Assembly (NCBI GenBank): GCA_046046455.1
Contig: JBJOJS010000095.1
Location: forward strand, 1 to 64,000
DNA length: 64,000 bases
Direction of reading: 5' to 3'
Origin: Mxb001 sp046046455
Lineage (GTDB): Bacteria > Actinomycetota > Actinomycetes > S36-B12
How positions within the stretch are numbered: the stretch's first letter is position 1; each line of letters begins with the position of its first letter. A model generated the notes under the pieces. The model saw only the letters and a program-made list of their open reading frames with translations. It did no database searches and was not told the origin of the DNA. Made by a program: the position numbers and the translations under genes. Shown piece after piece: positions 31,889 to 40,574 of this stretch.

Positions 31889-32965
31889 GTGTCCACGGAG
31901 ACGGTCCCGGCGCTCCGGGTGCGTGGGGTGTCGAAGACATTCCCGACACCCGAGGGCGGCGAGGTCAGAGCACTTGACGACGTCAGCCTGGATGTCGCGG
32001 ACGGTTCGTTCATGGTGCTCCTCGGACCTTCGGGCTGCGGCAAGACCACGCTGCTGAGGTGCATCGCAGGCCTCGAGGCGCCTGACGCGGGCGAGATCCT
32101 GCTGCGCGACGAGCGCATCGACACAGTCCCGGTCTGGAAGCGCCGGGTCAATACTGTCTTCCAGTCCTACGCACTCTTCCCCCACATGACCGTCGCGCAG
32201 AACATCGCGTTCGGGTTGCAGATGGATCACCTTCCCAAGGACGAGATCGCTCGTAAGGTCGATCAGTCGCTGGAACTCGTGCGCCTCACCGGTCTCGGGG
32301 GTCGACGGCCCCATCAGCTGTCCGGGGGGCAGCAGCAGCGCGTCGCCCTCGCCCGGGCACTGGCCAAGGAGCCTGAGGTGCTGCTCCTCGACGAGCCTCT
32401 GTCCGCCCTGGACCTCAAACTGCGTCGCGGAATGCAGCTGGAGTTGAAGCGGCTCCAGCAGCAGACGCACATCACCTTCATCCTCGTGACGCACGACCAG
32501 GACGAGGCCATGTCGATGGGCGACCAGGTCGCGGTCTTCAATGAGGGGCGCATCGTGCAGGTGGGCGAGCCCCGTGAGGTCTACCTGCGACCGCGCACGC
32601 GCTTCGTAGCCGACTTCATCGGAGAGGCCAACATCCTCGACCTCGCGGTCGACGGCACCGGTACGTCGATCAGCGGATGGGGGACTGTCCCCGCGGAGGC
32701 CTGGGCCTCGGACTCTTCGGCCATCGCAGGCAGCGGCAGCGTCGCCGCGGTGAGACCCGAAGACGTGCTCTTGTCCGCAGACGAGGGCGGCCGCTTCTCA
32801 ATCGTCGATGCGACCTTCATCGGAGGCGACCTCCACGCCGTCGTGCAGGTCGGCGACACCACACTGTCGGCCCGACAGCCCGCAGCTCACGCGAGCGGCC
32901 TGACGACCGGCGGCCGATGCGAGGTCGCCTTCCGCCCCGGCAGCCTGAGGATCGTGGAGGCCTGA
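31889..32965 (+). CDS. potA: Spermidine/putrescine-type ABC transporter ATPase
   Basis: The 358-residue ATPase has Walker A LGPSGCGKTTLLRCIAGLE, NTVFQSYALFPHMTVAQNIAFGL, signature LSGGQQQRVALARALA, Walker B VLLLDEPLSALDLKLR and switch THDQDEAMSMGDQ. A C-terminal TOBE-like regulatory domain (about 280-358) follows, as in PotA. GTG 31889 has GAGGAGG upstream. It is the first gene of a seven-gene run and ends in a one-base overlap with potB. Confidence 0.93.
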   Translation: MSTETVPALRVRGVSKTFPTPEGGEVRALDDVSLDVADGSFMVLLGPSGCGKTTLLRCIAGLEAPDAGEILLRDERIDTVPVWKRRVNTVFQSYALFPHMTVAQNIAFGLQMDHLPKDEIARKVDQSLELVRLTGLGGRRPHQLSGGQQQRVALARALAKEPEVLLLDEPLSALDLKLRRGMQLELKRLQQQTHITFILVTHDQDEAMSMGDQVAVFNEGRIVQVGEPREVYLRPRTRFVADFIGEANILDLAVDGTGTSISGWGTVPAEAWASDSSAIAGSGSVAAVRPEDVLLSADEGGRFSIVDATFIGGDLHAVVQVGDTTLSARQPAAHASGLTTGGRCEVAFRPGSLRIVEA

Positions 32966-33894
32966 TGGCGAAGGGCAGCACGCGGGCACGCGCGGGTCAG
33001 GGTTCATGGTGGGCAGGACTCCCGGGACTCGCCTACCTCGTCGCCCTCGTCCTCGCTCCGCTCGTCATCATCGTGATCTTCTCCTTCCTCAGCCGAGCCA
33101 AACTCGGCGTAGGAGTGAAATGGGAATTCACTGTCCAGCCCTACATCGAGCTCTTCTACTCCGAATCCCTCTCGGGTGAGCGGAGTTTCGACCCCACCTA
33201 CCTGCAGATCTTCTTCAACTCGGTCCTCTACTCGCTCGTGACCGCAATCGTGTGCCTCGTGCTGTCGATTCCGATCGCACTGTGGATCGCCACCCGGCCG
33301 CCGAAGTGGCGGACTCTGCTCGTCTTCCTCGTCACGATCCCGTTCTGGACGAGCCTGCTCATCCGCACGTACGCCTTCGTCATCATCCTCAACGACAACG
33401 GACCGATCAACGGCGCGCTGACGGGGCTGGGCATCCTCAGCGAGCCTCTGCCCATGCTCTATACGCCCTTCGCCACGATCGTGGGGCTCGTCTATTCCTT
33501 CCTGCCCTTCATGATCCTGCCGATCTACGCCAGCGCTGAGCGGTTCGACTTCAGGCTCGCGGAGGCCGCCTACGACCTCGGCGCCACCAAGGGCAGGGTC
33601 CTGCGCCGCATCGTGCTGCCGGCTGTGCGACCCGGGATCATCGCGGGTCTCATCCTCGTCTTCATCCCCGCCCTCGGGTCCTTCCTCGCACCCGAACTCC
33701 TCGGCGGCGGCAAGACGTCGATGATCGCCAATGTCATCGCCGCGCAGTTCGGGGCATCCCGCAACTGGCCGTTCGGAGCCGCCCTTTCCGTCATGGTGCT
33801 CGTCATCGTCATGCTCGCCCTGGTCATCTTCGCCGTGATCGCGCGCCGGGCGAGCCGACGCGGCTCGCAGCAGAGCCTGGAGTCGCTGCTATGA
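32965..33894 (+). CDS. potB: Polyamine-type ABC permease PotB
   Basis: The 309-residue permease has about six helices and TIPFWTSLLIRTYAFVIILN plus AAYDLGATKGRVLRRIVLP, both characteristic of PotB. The ATG overlaps the potA stop by one base (TGATG). An in-frame extension upstream into potA is spurious. The product pairs with PotC to form the channel. Confidence 0.93.
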   Translation: MAKGSTRARAGQGSWWAGLPGLAYLVALVLAPLVIIVIFSFLSRAKLGVGVKWEFTVQPYIELFYSESLSGERSFDPTYLQIFFNSVLYSLVTAIVCLVLSIPIALWIATRPPKWRTLLVFLVTIPFWTSLLIRTYAFVIILNDNGPINGALTGLGILSEPLPMLYTPFATIVGLVYSFLPFMILPIYASAERFDFRLAEAAYDLGATKGRVLRRIVLPAVRPGIIAGLILVFIPALGSFLAPELLGGGKTSMIANVIAAQFGASRNWPFGAALSVMVLVIVMLALVIFAVIARRASRRGSQQSLESLL

Positions 33895-34691
33895 GGTCTC
33901 CCCGCGGCACCGGCACGTCGCTCAAGAACTTCCCCTTCTTCGGCCCCATGGCCGCGATCGTCTTCGGATTCCTCTACATCCCGCTGGTCTTCGTCGTCGG
34001 GTACTCCTTCAACAGCAATCGCGTCGTGACGGTCTGGAAGGGCTTCAGCCTCGAGTGGTACGCCGAGGTGCTGGGCAATGACGACATCCAGCGTGCGGTC
34101 ATCAACTCCTTGCGCGTGGCCAGCATCTCGACAGTGCTCTCGGTCATCTTCGCCACGGGCCTCGCCATCGGACTGCTGCGCATGGCGCGCGCGGGCAAGA
34201 CGTTCGCCTGGTCCCTCATCATGGCGCCCCTGGTCATCCCCGAGATCGTCTTCGCCATCGGCACCCTGGCGCTCTTCGTCCAGATCCGCTTCCCCCTGGG
34301 GGTCGACGCGATCACCCTGGCACACACGGCGTTCTGCATCCCCTTCGCGCTGCTCCCGATCCGCGCACGTCTGCGGTCGGTGGACCTCGCCGTCTATGAA
34401 GCAGCAGCCGACCTGGGTGCCAACGAGTGGGTGATCTTCCGTCGCATCACACTGCCGCTCCTTGCGCCGGGAATCATCGCCGGAGCGCTGCTGGCCTTCA
34501 TCATCAGCCTGGACGACTTCATCGTGTCGTACTTCCTCGCCGGAGCTGGCGGCACCACACTGCCCGTCTACATCTTCGGCATGATCCGCAACGCCATTAC
34601 GCCGGGTGTCAATGCACTCTCCACGCTCCTGCTGCTCGCGAGCGTCCTTATCGTCTCTGTTTCCTACATCATCGCAAGAAGGAAGAGGTAA
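33891..34691 (+). CDS. potC: Polyamine-type ABC permease PotC
   Basis: The 266-residue permease shows PLVFVVGYSFNSNRVV and LVIPEIVFAIGTLALF near the middle, then AADLGANEWVIFRRITLPLL and FIISLDDFIVSYFLAGAGGTTLP, all typical of PotC. It overlaps potB by four bases (ATGA) and is followed by potD after two bases. Confidence 0.93.
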   Translation: MRSPRGTGTSLKNFPFFGPMAAIVFGFLYIPLVFVVGYSFNSNRVVTVWKGFSLEWYAEVLGNDDIQRAVINSLRVASISTVLSVIFATGLAIGLLRMARAGKTFAWSLIMAPLVIPEIVFAIGTLALFVQIRFPLGVDAITLAHTAFCIPFALLPIRARLRSVDLAVYEAAADLGANEWVIFRRITLPLLAPGIIAGALLAFIISLDDFIVSYFLAGAGGTTLPVYIFGMIRNAITPGVNALSTLLLLASVLIVSVSYIIARRKR

Positions 34692-34693
34692 CT

Positions 34694-35860
34694 ATGAAGA
34701 GGTGGAAGAACCGCCGACCGTCCGGCATCCTGCTGGCGCTCGGCCTGACAGGGATCATGGCCCTGTCCGCATGCGGCGGTGAGACCACCGTCGGCGGCGG
34801 AGGTGAGGCCAGCAGCGCGCCGGCGTCATCGGCCGCCGCATCGGATGCAGCGAGTCCCGAGGCTCCCGCAGGGGACTTCCCGACGCCCAATGGCGGGGAG
34901 GTCAACCTCTACAACTGGACCGACTACATCTCGCCCGAATTGCTGGACCGCTTCGAGTCGGAGACCGGCATCACCGTCAATCTCGACAACTACGACTCCA
35001 ACGAGACGATGCTGAGCAAGCTGCAGGCTGGTGGCGCCAACTACGACGTCATCGTCCCCAGCGACTACATGGTCGCCCAGATGATCGAGCTGGGGCTCCT
35101 CCAGGAGGTCGACCCCGCGTCCTTCCCCAATGGCCAGTACATCAAGCCGGAGTTCATGGACGTCTACTTCGATCCGGGCCGCAAGTACTCGGCTCCCTAC
35201 ATGTACGGCACGACGGGCATCGCCTACGACCCGACCAAGACCGGAGTCGAGATCACGTCCTGGGCGGACTTCTTCAATGCGGACAGCCCCGCCGCAGGCA
35301 AGATCGGCACGCTCAACGACCAGGTTGAGGTCATCCACGCTGCTCTGCGCGCGGTGGGGTCGCAGCCGTGCTCGACGAACCGCGACGACTACATCAAGGT
35401 GGAGGAGCTCCTGGCCGGCTGGAAGCCCGGACTCGCGGTCATCAATTCCGACGGCGTCATCGGTCGCATGGCTTCAGGCGAGCAGATCATGCACATGATG
35501 TGGAACGGCGCCTTCACCCGGGCACAGGCAGACAACCCGAATCTGCAGTACGTCTACCCCGCTGAGGGCATCACGCTCTGGTCGGACAACTTTGCGGTCC
35601 CCGTGGGCGCGCAGAACGTCGACAACGCCAAGATCTTCATCAACTGGATGATGGATCCGGCCAACATCGGCGAGGCGACCAACTTCGTCGGCTACGACAA
35701 TGGCATCACCGGCTCCTCGGAGTTCATGACCGCCGAGCTCGGCGCCAATCCGGCCGTCGTCATTCCGGAGGAGTTCAAGGCGCTGGCCGCGCCCGTGCCT
35801 GGTTGCCCCGTGGAGGCCATCGACCTCTACGACCAGGTCTGGACCAACTTCAAGAAGTAG
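34694..35860 (+). CDS. potD: Polyamine-type substrate-binding lipoprotein PotD
   Basis: The 388-residue lipoprotein has lipobox MALSACGG, a Ser/Ala-rich linker (about 25-55), then VNLYNWTDYISPELLDRFESE and YDVIVPSDYMVAQMIE, which are hallmarks of PotD/PotF. ATG 34694 follows AAGAGG. The ligand could be putrescine, spermidine, agmatine or another cationic nitrogen compound. The presence of a urease-like enzyme and an amidohydrolase downstream suggests a nitrogen source rich in amide or ureido groups. Confidence 0.92.
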   Translation: MKRWKNRRPSGILLALGLTGIMALSACGGETTVGGGGEASSAPASSAAASDAASPEAPAGDFPTPNGGEVNLYNWTDYISPELLDRFESETGITVNLDNYDSNETMLSKLQAGGANYDVIVPSDYMVAQMIELGLLQEVDPASFPNGQYIKPEFMDVYFDPGRKYSAPYMYGTTGIAYDPTKTGVEITSWADFFNADSPAAGKIGTLNDQVEVIHAALRAVGSQPCSTNRDDYIKVEELLAGWKPGLAVINSDGVIGRMASGEQIMHMMWNGAFTRAQADNPNLQYVYPAEGITLWSDNFAVPVGAQNVDNAKIFINWMMDPANIGEATNFVGYDNGITGSSEFMTAELGANPAVVIPEEFKALAAPVPGCPVEAIDLYDQVWTNFKK

Positions 35861-35865
35861 TACGA

Positions 35866-35902
35866 CGTGGGGGGGCCCGGACCTGACCCGGGCCCCCCCA
35901 CG
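35866..35902 (+). terminator. Hairpin between potD and the amidohydrolase gene
   Basis: A 15-bp perfect GC-rich stem (35866-35880 with 35888-35902) with a seven-base loop starts six bases after the potD stop. No U-tract follows. It probably reduces read-through into the enzyme genes, giving more transporter than enzyme mRNA. Confidence 0.75.
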
Positions 35903-35950
35903 TTCTGCACCCTGCCCCGATCAGCCCCTTTCCTCGCGGATGGAGCCACC

Positions 35951-37561
35951 GTGACGACCACTCGTATCGAGAACGCCACCGTCTGGACTGGGCACCGCCT
36001 GCCCGATGGGAGCGTCTACACGACGGACGCCGTACTCATCGCAGACGACCGCGTCATCGCCCTCGGCGCATCCGCGCGACGCTTCACGGCCGATCACGTC
36101 ATCGACGCCGGGGGCGGCTTCATCGCCCCTGCCTTCGGTGACGGCCATGTGCACCCGATCTTCGGCGGCCTGGAGCGCGAGTTCGCGCCCGTCCGCGATC
36201 ACGCGACACCGCAGGACATCGCCGCGGCGGTCGGCGCCTGGGCCAAGGCCCACCCTGAGGTCGAATGGGTGCGAGGCGAAGGCTTCGACCACACCCTCGC
36301 TCCCGAGGGCATCTTCCTCGCTTCCTGGCTCGACGCTCACGTGCCGGACCGACCTGTCGTCCTGCGGGCCACGGACTACCACACCGTCTGGGTCAACTCC
36401 GAGGCGCTGAGGCGCGCGGGGTACGGCCCCGGGGTTGCCCAGCCTCACGATGGCGAGATCGTCCTGGATGACACGGGATCACCCACCGGCACTCTGCGGG
36501 AGTGGGGCGCGTGGCGGCCCGTCTACGACCTGCTCCCCCGCCCAGCGACCGCGATGATGCTCAGCGCCGTCGACTTCGCCACAACCAGTTTTGCCTCAGC
36601 TGGGATCACCTGGGCACAGGACGCGTGGGTCGAACCCGCAGACGTCGAGACATGGATCACCGCCCTCCAGCAGGATCGAGTCCACGCTGACATCGATCTT
36701 GCCCTCTGGGCAGATCCCAACTCATGGCGTGACCAGCTCCCGCACTTCGGGGCAGCTCGCGACCGAGTAGCGCGCGACGGCCAGAGTGTCATCACAGCGC
36801 ACACGGTCAAGTTCTTCGCGGACGGTGTCATCGAGTCGGGCACGAGCGCCATGCTCGAACCCTTCTGCGACTGCCCCCACTCCAAGGGCCTGCCCAACTG
36901 GGACGCTGCGGAGATGGCTGAGGCGGTGGCGGCGATCGATGCCATGGGATTCACCGCGCACATCCATGCGATTGGCGACTACGGAGTGCGCATGGCTCTC
37001 GATGCGATCGAGCACGCAGCGCGCGTCAACCCGCCCCGTGACCGCCGCTGGATCATCGTCCACACGCAGTTGGTCGACCCGGCAGACCTTCCCCGCTTCG
37101 CCGAGTTGGGCGTCATCGCGAACTTCGAGCCCTACTGGTCCAAGTACGACTCCTGGCAATCCGAGCTCACGGCTCCGCGTCTCGGTCCGGAGCGGACGGA
37201 CCGCCAGTTCCAGACAGCGACCCTCGCCGCCCTGGGCGCGCGCATCTCCTTCGGCAGCGACTGGCCGGTGACGACCTACTCACCGCTGGAGGGAATCCAG
37301 GTCGCCGTCACGCGCAAGATGGAGCCCGACGACGATCCGTGGATGCCCGAAGAGTGCATCAGCGTCGATGACGCGCTCCTCGCGTACACCCGCGGTGTTG
37401 CCTTCCAGTCCGGGCGCGATGATGCCGGCATCCTCCGCCCGGGTGCGCGTGCCGACCTCGTCTGGATCGATGCCGATCCCCGATCCGTCGACCCGATGAC
37501 CATCGGTGCCATTCCTGTGCGGGGCACCTGGCGTCGAGGCGTGCGCACGTTCGGCACCTGA
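35951..37561 (+). CDS. YtcJ-like amidohydrolase (amidohydrolase family 3)
   Basis: The 536-residue metallo-hydrolase has APAFGDGHVHPIFGG with the metal HxH pair, VKFFADGVIESGTSAM (the position of the metal-bridging or activating residues), HIHAIGDYGVRMALDAIEH, and FGSDWPVTTYSPLEGI with the late Asp. It matches the YtcJ/NfdA group, whose known members hydrolyse N-substituted formamides and other amides. GTG 35951 follows GGATGGAG; the in-frame codon at 35867 lies inside the terminator hairpin. Its stop is one base before ureAB, so it is cotranscribed with the urease-like genes. Confidence 0.85.
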   Translation: MTTTRIENATVWTGHRLPDGSVYTTDAVLIADDRVIALGASARRFTADHVIDAGGGFIAPAFGDGHVHPIFGGLEREFAPVRDHATPQDIAAAVGAWAKAHPEVEWVRGEGFDHTLAPEGIFLASWLDAHVPDRPVVLRATDYHTVWVNSEALRRAGYGPGVAQPHDGEIVLDDTGSPTGTLREWGAWRPVYDLLPRPATAMMLSAVDFATTSFASAGITWAQDAWVEPADVETWITALQQDRVHADIDLALWADPNSWRDQLPHFGAARDRVARDGQSVITAHTVKFFADGVIESGTSAMLEPFCDCPHSKGLPNWDAAEMAEAVAAIDAMGFTAHIHAIGDYGVRMALDAIEHAARVNPPRDRRWIIVHTQLVDPADLPRFAELGVIANFEPYWSKYDSWQSELTAPRLGPERTDRQFQTATLAALGARISFGSDWPVTTYSPLEGIQVAVTRKMEPDDDPWMPEECISVDDALLAYTRGVAFQSGRDDAGILRPGARADLVWIDADPRSVDPMTIGAIPVRGTWRRGVRTFGT

Positions 37562-37562
37562 C

Positions 37563-38297
37563 GTGGCGCTCACTCCGAGCGAGTCGGACCGCCTCCTGCT
37601 CTTCCTCCAGGGAGAGCTCGCACGCAGTCGCCGTGCACGCGGTCTGCGACTCAATGTGCCGGAGGCCACGGCGTACATCGCCGATGCCGTCTGCGAGATG
37701 GCACGCGACGGAGTCGACCTGCCCACGGTGCGCGAGCGGGCACGTCACCTGCTCCACCGCAGCGATGTCATGGACGAAGTGCCCGACCTGCTCTCCGACG
37801 TACGCGTCGAGGCGCGTTTCGATGACGGCACCCGCCTCGTCGTCGTCACGGACCTGTGGGAGACCGCGCACGAAGACGATCCCGGATCTCCCACGCCCGA
37901 AAGCGATCAGGAGATCGTGGTCCGCAATGAGGCGACCACGGCCATCGCGATCAGCTCGCACATCCACCTCGCCGAAGTGAATCCGCGATTGCGCCTCGAC
38001 CGCGAAGCCGCCTTCGGTCGTCGCCTCGCAGTCCCCGCGGGAGCTACGGTGTGGATCCCCGCGGGGGACTCGATCACCCTGCCGACGACTCGGCTGCGCG
38101 GCGATCGCATCGTCGTAGGCAACACCGGCCTCGTCGAGGGATCCGTCGATGACCCTGTGGTGCGCGAGCGCGCACTCGCCGCCCTACGCCGCTGCGGCTA
38201 CCTGGACGTCGTCGACGGGGCCGAGGTCAACGACATCGCGCAGGCAGACAGCGCCGTCGCCCAGCTGGTGGCCGAGCGCCGGGATGTCTCCTCATGA
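37563..38297 (+). CDS. ureAB: Urease gamma-beta fusion subunit
   Basis: The 244-residue protein joins a UreA-like domain (1-100: LTPSESDRLLLFLQGELARS, RARGLRLNVPEATAYI, DVMDEVPDLLSDVRVEA) and a UreB-like domain (about 118-205: SSHIHLAEVNPRLRLDREAAFG, AVPAGATVWIPAGD, VGNTGLVEGS). A 38-residue C-terminal tail follows that normal UreB lacks. Fused gamma-beta subunits are known in some actinobacteria and in Helicobacter. GTG 37563 starts one base after the amidohydrolase stop; the four-base overlap with ureC implies coupled translation. Confidence 0.92.
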   Translation: MALTPSESDRLLLFLQGELARSRRARGLRLNVPEATAYIADAVCEMARDGVDLPTVRERARHLLHRSDVMDEVPDLLSDVRVEARFDDGTRLVVVTDLWETAHEDDPGSPTPESDQEIVVRNEATTAIAISSHIHLAEVNPRLRLDREAAFGRRLAVPAGATVWIPAGDSITLPTTRLRGDRIVVGNTGLVEGSVDDPVVRERALAALRRCGYLDVVDGAEVNDIAQADSAVAQLVAERRDVSS

Positions 38298-39937
38298 GCG
38301 GCTACGGCCCCCGACCGGGCGACGTGATCCGCCTCGGGGCGACCGGCCTACGCCTGGGCATCCCCCAGCGCGTCGATGACGCAGGCGATGAATTCCACGT
38401 CGGATTCGCCAAGACCGGACGCGACGGGATCGGGCTCGCACCGGTCACCACTCGGGAGTCCTGCGATCTCGTGATCACCAATGCCATCGTGCTCGACCCG
38501 GTCGACGGGGTGCGGGTCGCGTCGATCGGGATCCGCGAGGGCCGCATCAGCGGGATCGGGCGGGCGGGCAATCCCGCCGTATCGGATGACGTCGACATCG
38601 TGGTCGGGTCCGGCACCGTCGTCGTCGACGCCGACGGGCTCATCGTCACACCGGGCGGCATCGACACCCACGTGCACGCCATGGCTCCCCGTGTCTTCGA
38701 GTCGGAGATCTCCTCCGGCGTCACGACGGTGCTCGCCCAGGAGGCCGGTCCGGTCTGGGGCGTGGGCATCAACTCCCCCTGGTTCCTCGGCATCGCTCGC
38801 GAGGCACTGGAGGCCGTCCCACTCAATGTCGGGATCCTCGGCCGCGCGTCGTCTGCGCGCCGTGCCGCACTTGACGAGGCGGCAGATGCCCACATCTGCG
38901 GGTTCAAGGTGCATGAGGACACCGGCGCGACACTGATGACGATCGACACCGCACTCCGGGTGGCTGACGACATCGACGTCCAGGTGGCACTGCACACGGA
39001 CGGACTCAACGAGACGCTCTCGGTCGCTGACACGCTAGCCGTGCTCGACGGACGCGTCGCCCACGCGTTCCACGTCGAGGGAGGCGGCGGCGGCCACGCC
39101 CCCGACGTGCTGACCCTCGCCGGTCGTGAGCACGTCATCGCCTCCTCGACCAATCCGACGCTGCCGTATGGGGTCAATGCGGCAGCAGAGACGCTGGACA
39201 TGGTGCTCTTCTGTCACGGGCTCGCCGCGGACCGCGAGAGCGACCTCCAAATCGCACGGGCGCGGATCCGCGAATCCACCATGGCGGCTGAGAATCGCCT
39301 GCACGACCTGGGGGTCATTCCGATCACGTCATCGGACGCCCTCGGCATGGGCCGTGCAGGAGAGACATGGTGGCGAACTTTCGCGATGGCCGATGCGCAG
39401 GCGACCCAGTCGGGTGACAGTCTCGAGGCATCGGACGACAACGATCGCATCCTGCGTTACCTCGCCAAGATCACCATCAATCCCGCGCTGGCCCACGGTC
39501 TCGCGCATGAGGTGGGGCGGCTTGCTGTGGGTCACCGGGCAGACATGGTGCTGTGGGATGCCCGTTCCTTCGCCGCCAAGCCGCTCCTCGTCATGGTCGC
39601 GGGATATCCCGCCTGGGGAGCGACAGGTGACCCCAACGCGACCATCGACGGTGCGGAGCCGCTGCGCCTCGCTGAACAGTTCGGCGCGCTCGGCCGAGCG
39701 CCGCGACGCCTCGGCTCGATCATCACGAATGCTCGTGCTGCCGCACACGCACCCCTGGATCGCCCAATGATCGTGACACGCGGTTGCCGCACCGTACGCA
39801 GCTCGAACATGGTGCGCCACGGCGTGCTGGGAGAGGTCGTCGTCTCCGCAGACGGGGAGGCCGTGACCTGGCAGGGGAACCCGGTGACGTGCGCCCCTAT
39901 CGGCACGGCCTCCCTGTCACGCGTCCACTACTGGTGA
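38294..39937 (+). CDS. ureC: Divergent urease alpha subunit-like enzyme
   Basis: The 547-residue protein aligns with UreC throughout: YGPRPGDVIRLGATGL at the start, GGIDTHVHAMAP (first His pair), CGFKVHEDTGAT (lysine carbamylated in urease), ALHTDGLNETLSVADT, AFHVEGGGGGHAPDV (two ligands or substrate His) and ITSSDALGMGRAGE (Asp ligand). The mobile flap reads LFCHGLA, keeping Cys and the first His but with Gly for the next His, and lacks the usual PxIPED loop. All nickel ligands are thus conserved while the active-site lid is altered. No ureD, ureE, ureF or ureG is nearby. It may hydrolyse urea or a substituted urea or amide. Confidence 0.85.
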   Translation: MSGYGPRPGDVIRLGATGLRLGIPQRVDDAGDEFHVGFAKTGRDGIGLAPVTTRESCDLVITNAIVLDPVDGVRVASIGIREGRISGIGRAGNPAVSDDVDIVVGSGTVVVDADGLIVTPGGIDTHVHAMAPRVFESEISSGVTTVLAQEAGPVWGVGINSPWFLGIAREALEAVPLNVGILGRASSARRAALDEAADAHICGFKVHEDTGATLMTIDTALRVADDIDVQVALHTDGLNETLSVADTLAVLDGRVAHAFHVEGGGGGHAPDVLTLAGREHVIASSTNPTLPYGVNAAAETLDMVLFCHGLAADRESDLQIARARIRESTMAAENRLHDLGVIPITSSDALGMGRAGETWWRTFAMADAQATQSGDSLEASDDNDRILRYLAKITINPALAHGLAHEVGRLAVGHRADMVLWDARSFAAKPLLVMVAGYPAWGATGDPNATIDGAEPLRLAEQFGALGRAPRRLGSIITNARAAAHAPLDRPMIVTRGCRTVRSSNMVRHGVLGEVVVSADGEAVTWQGNPVTCAPIGTASLSRVHYW

Positions 39938-39985
39938 GACCGGTGGCTGCTGGTGAGCCCGGGCTCTCGTGGCGTGCCCTGGGGC

Positions 39986-40114
39986 TCAGGCGTAGCGGGA
40001 GAAGATCGCGTCGATCTCTGCACGCTCGGCCGGGGTCATCGCGCGCTCGCGCTCACGGTCCCACAGCTGGCGGAAGGTCAGCTCCCCGTCGTTCTGCTTC
40101 TTGCGTCCAAACAT
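39986..40114 (-). CDS. Small charged protein, 42 residues
   Basis: From ATG 40114, preceded by GAGGAAAGGAAG, a short frame encodes MFGRKKQNDGELTFRQLWDR followed by a charged helix ending IFSRYA. The strong ribosome-binding site and the sensible amphipathic composition support a real gene. I do not recognise a family. It lies alone between the urease-like operon and a gene-poor stretch. Confidence 0.55.
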   Translation of the reverse strand: MFGRKKQNDGELTFRQLWDRERERAMTPAERAEIDAIFSRYA

Positions 40115-40311
40115 GGCTCTTCCTTTCCTCCGGGCCCAGGGCTGGCGCCCGGCCCGATCGGCGGCCATGTGCCGGCCGACGCTCGGGCCTGGACCCGCGG
40201 CCCCTTGTGAGGGCCATGTAAACGGTGACATGGAGGGCCGAGCTCACGGGTCGAGGGGGTCTGAGGGCGTGGCCCAGATCACGCGTGTCGCGCGGAACCA
40301 TGCTCCTGGCG

Positions 40312-40378
40312 GCCAGCACTGTCCGGAGGCCGGCACCGTTCGGAGGCCGGCACTGTCCAGGGCCCGCACTGTCCGGGG
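40312..40378. repeat. Four tandem 17-base repeats
   Basis: Units at 40312-40328, 40329-40345, 40346-40362 and 40363-40378 (the last one base shorter) share the core GGCCGGCACTGTCCGGA with one to three changes each. It is an imperfect minisatellite in noncoding DNA. Confidence 0.85.
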
Positions 40379-40409
40379 CCGGCGCCGGCCTCATCACCTA
40401 CGCCGCATC

Positions 40410-40460
40410 CGAACTTTGGGACAAAAGCGTCACGGGGCGGCACTTTCGTCCCGAAGTTCG
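40410..40460. terminator. Imperfect inverted repeat, possible terminator of the L,D-transpeptidase gene
   Basis: CGAACTTTGGGACAAAAG (40410-40427) pairs with 40443-40460 at 16 of 18 positions around a 15-base loop. It lies about 115 bases past the stop of the minus-strand L,D-transpeptidase gene. It could be a terminator or a protein-binding site. Confidence 0.5.
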
Positions 40461-40574
40461 CCGCGAGACGCATTCGAGAAGACCGCGTGACACCCCGGAA
40501 CCAGGCGTGCGAGAAGCGGGAGGGGGAGCGGCCAGGATCGCGGAGCAGAAACCCCGCGTGGACGCCCTGACGGG

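Larger units (their letters stand above)
40115..40574. other. Gene-poor stretch with tandem repeats and a hairpin
   Basis: About 460 bases without a convincing gene. Open frames here are Pro/Arg/Gly-rich and have no domain. It contains the start region of the 42-residue gene, four tandem 16-17-base units and a long inverted repeat, listed separately. Confidence 0.6.
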
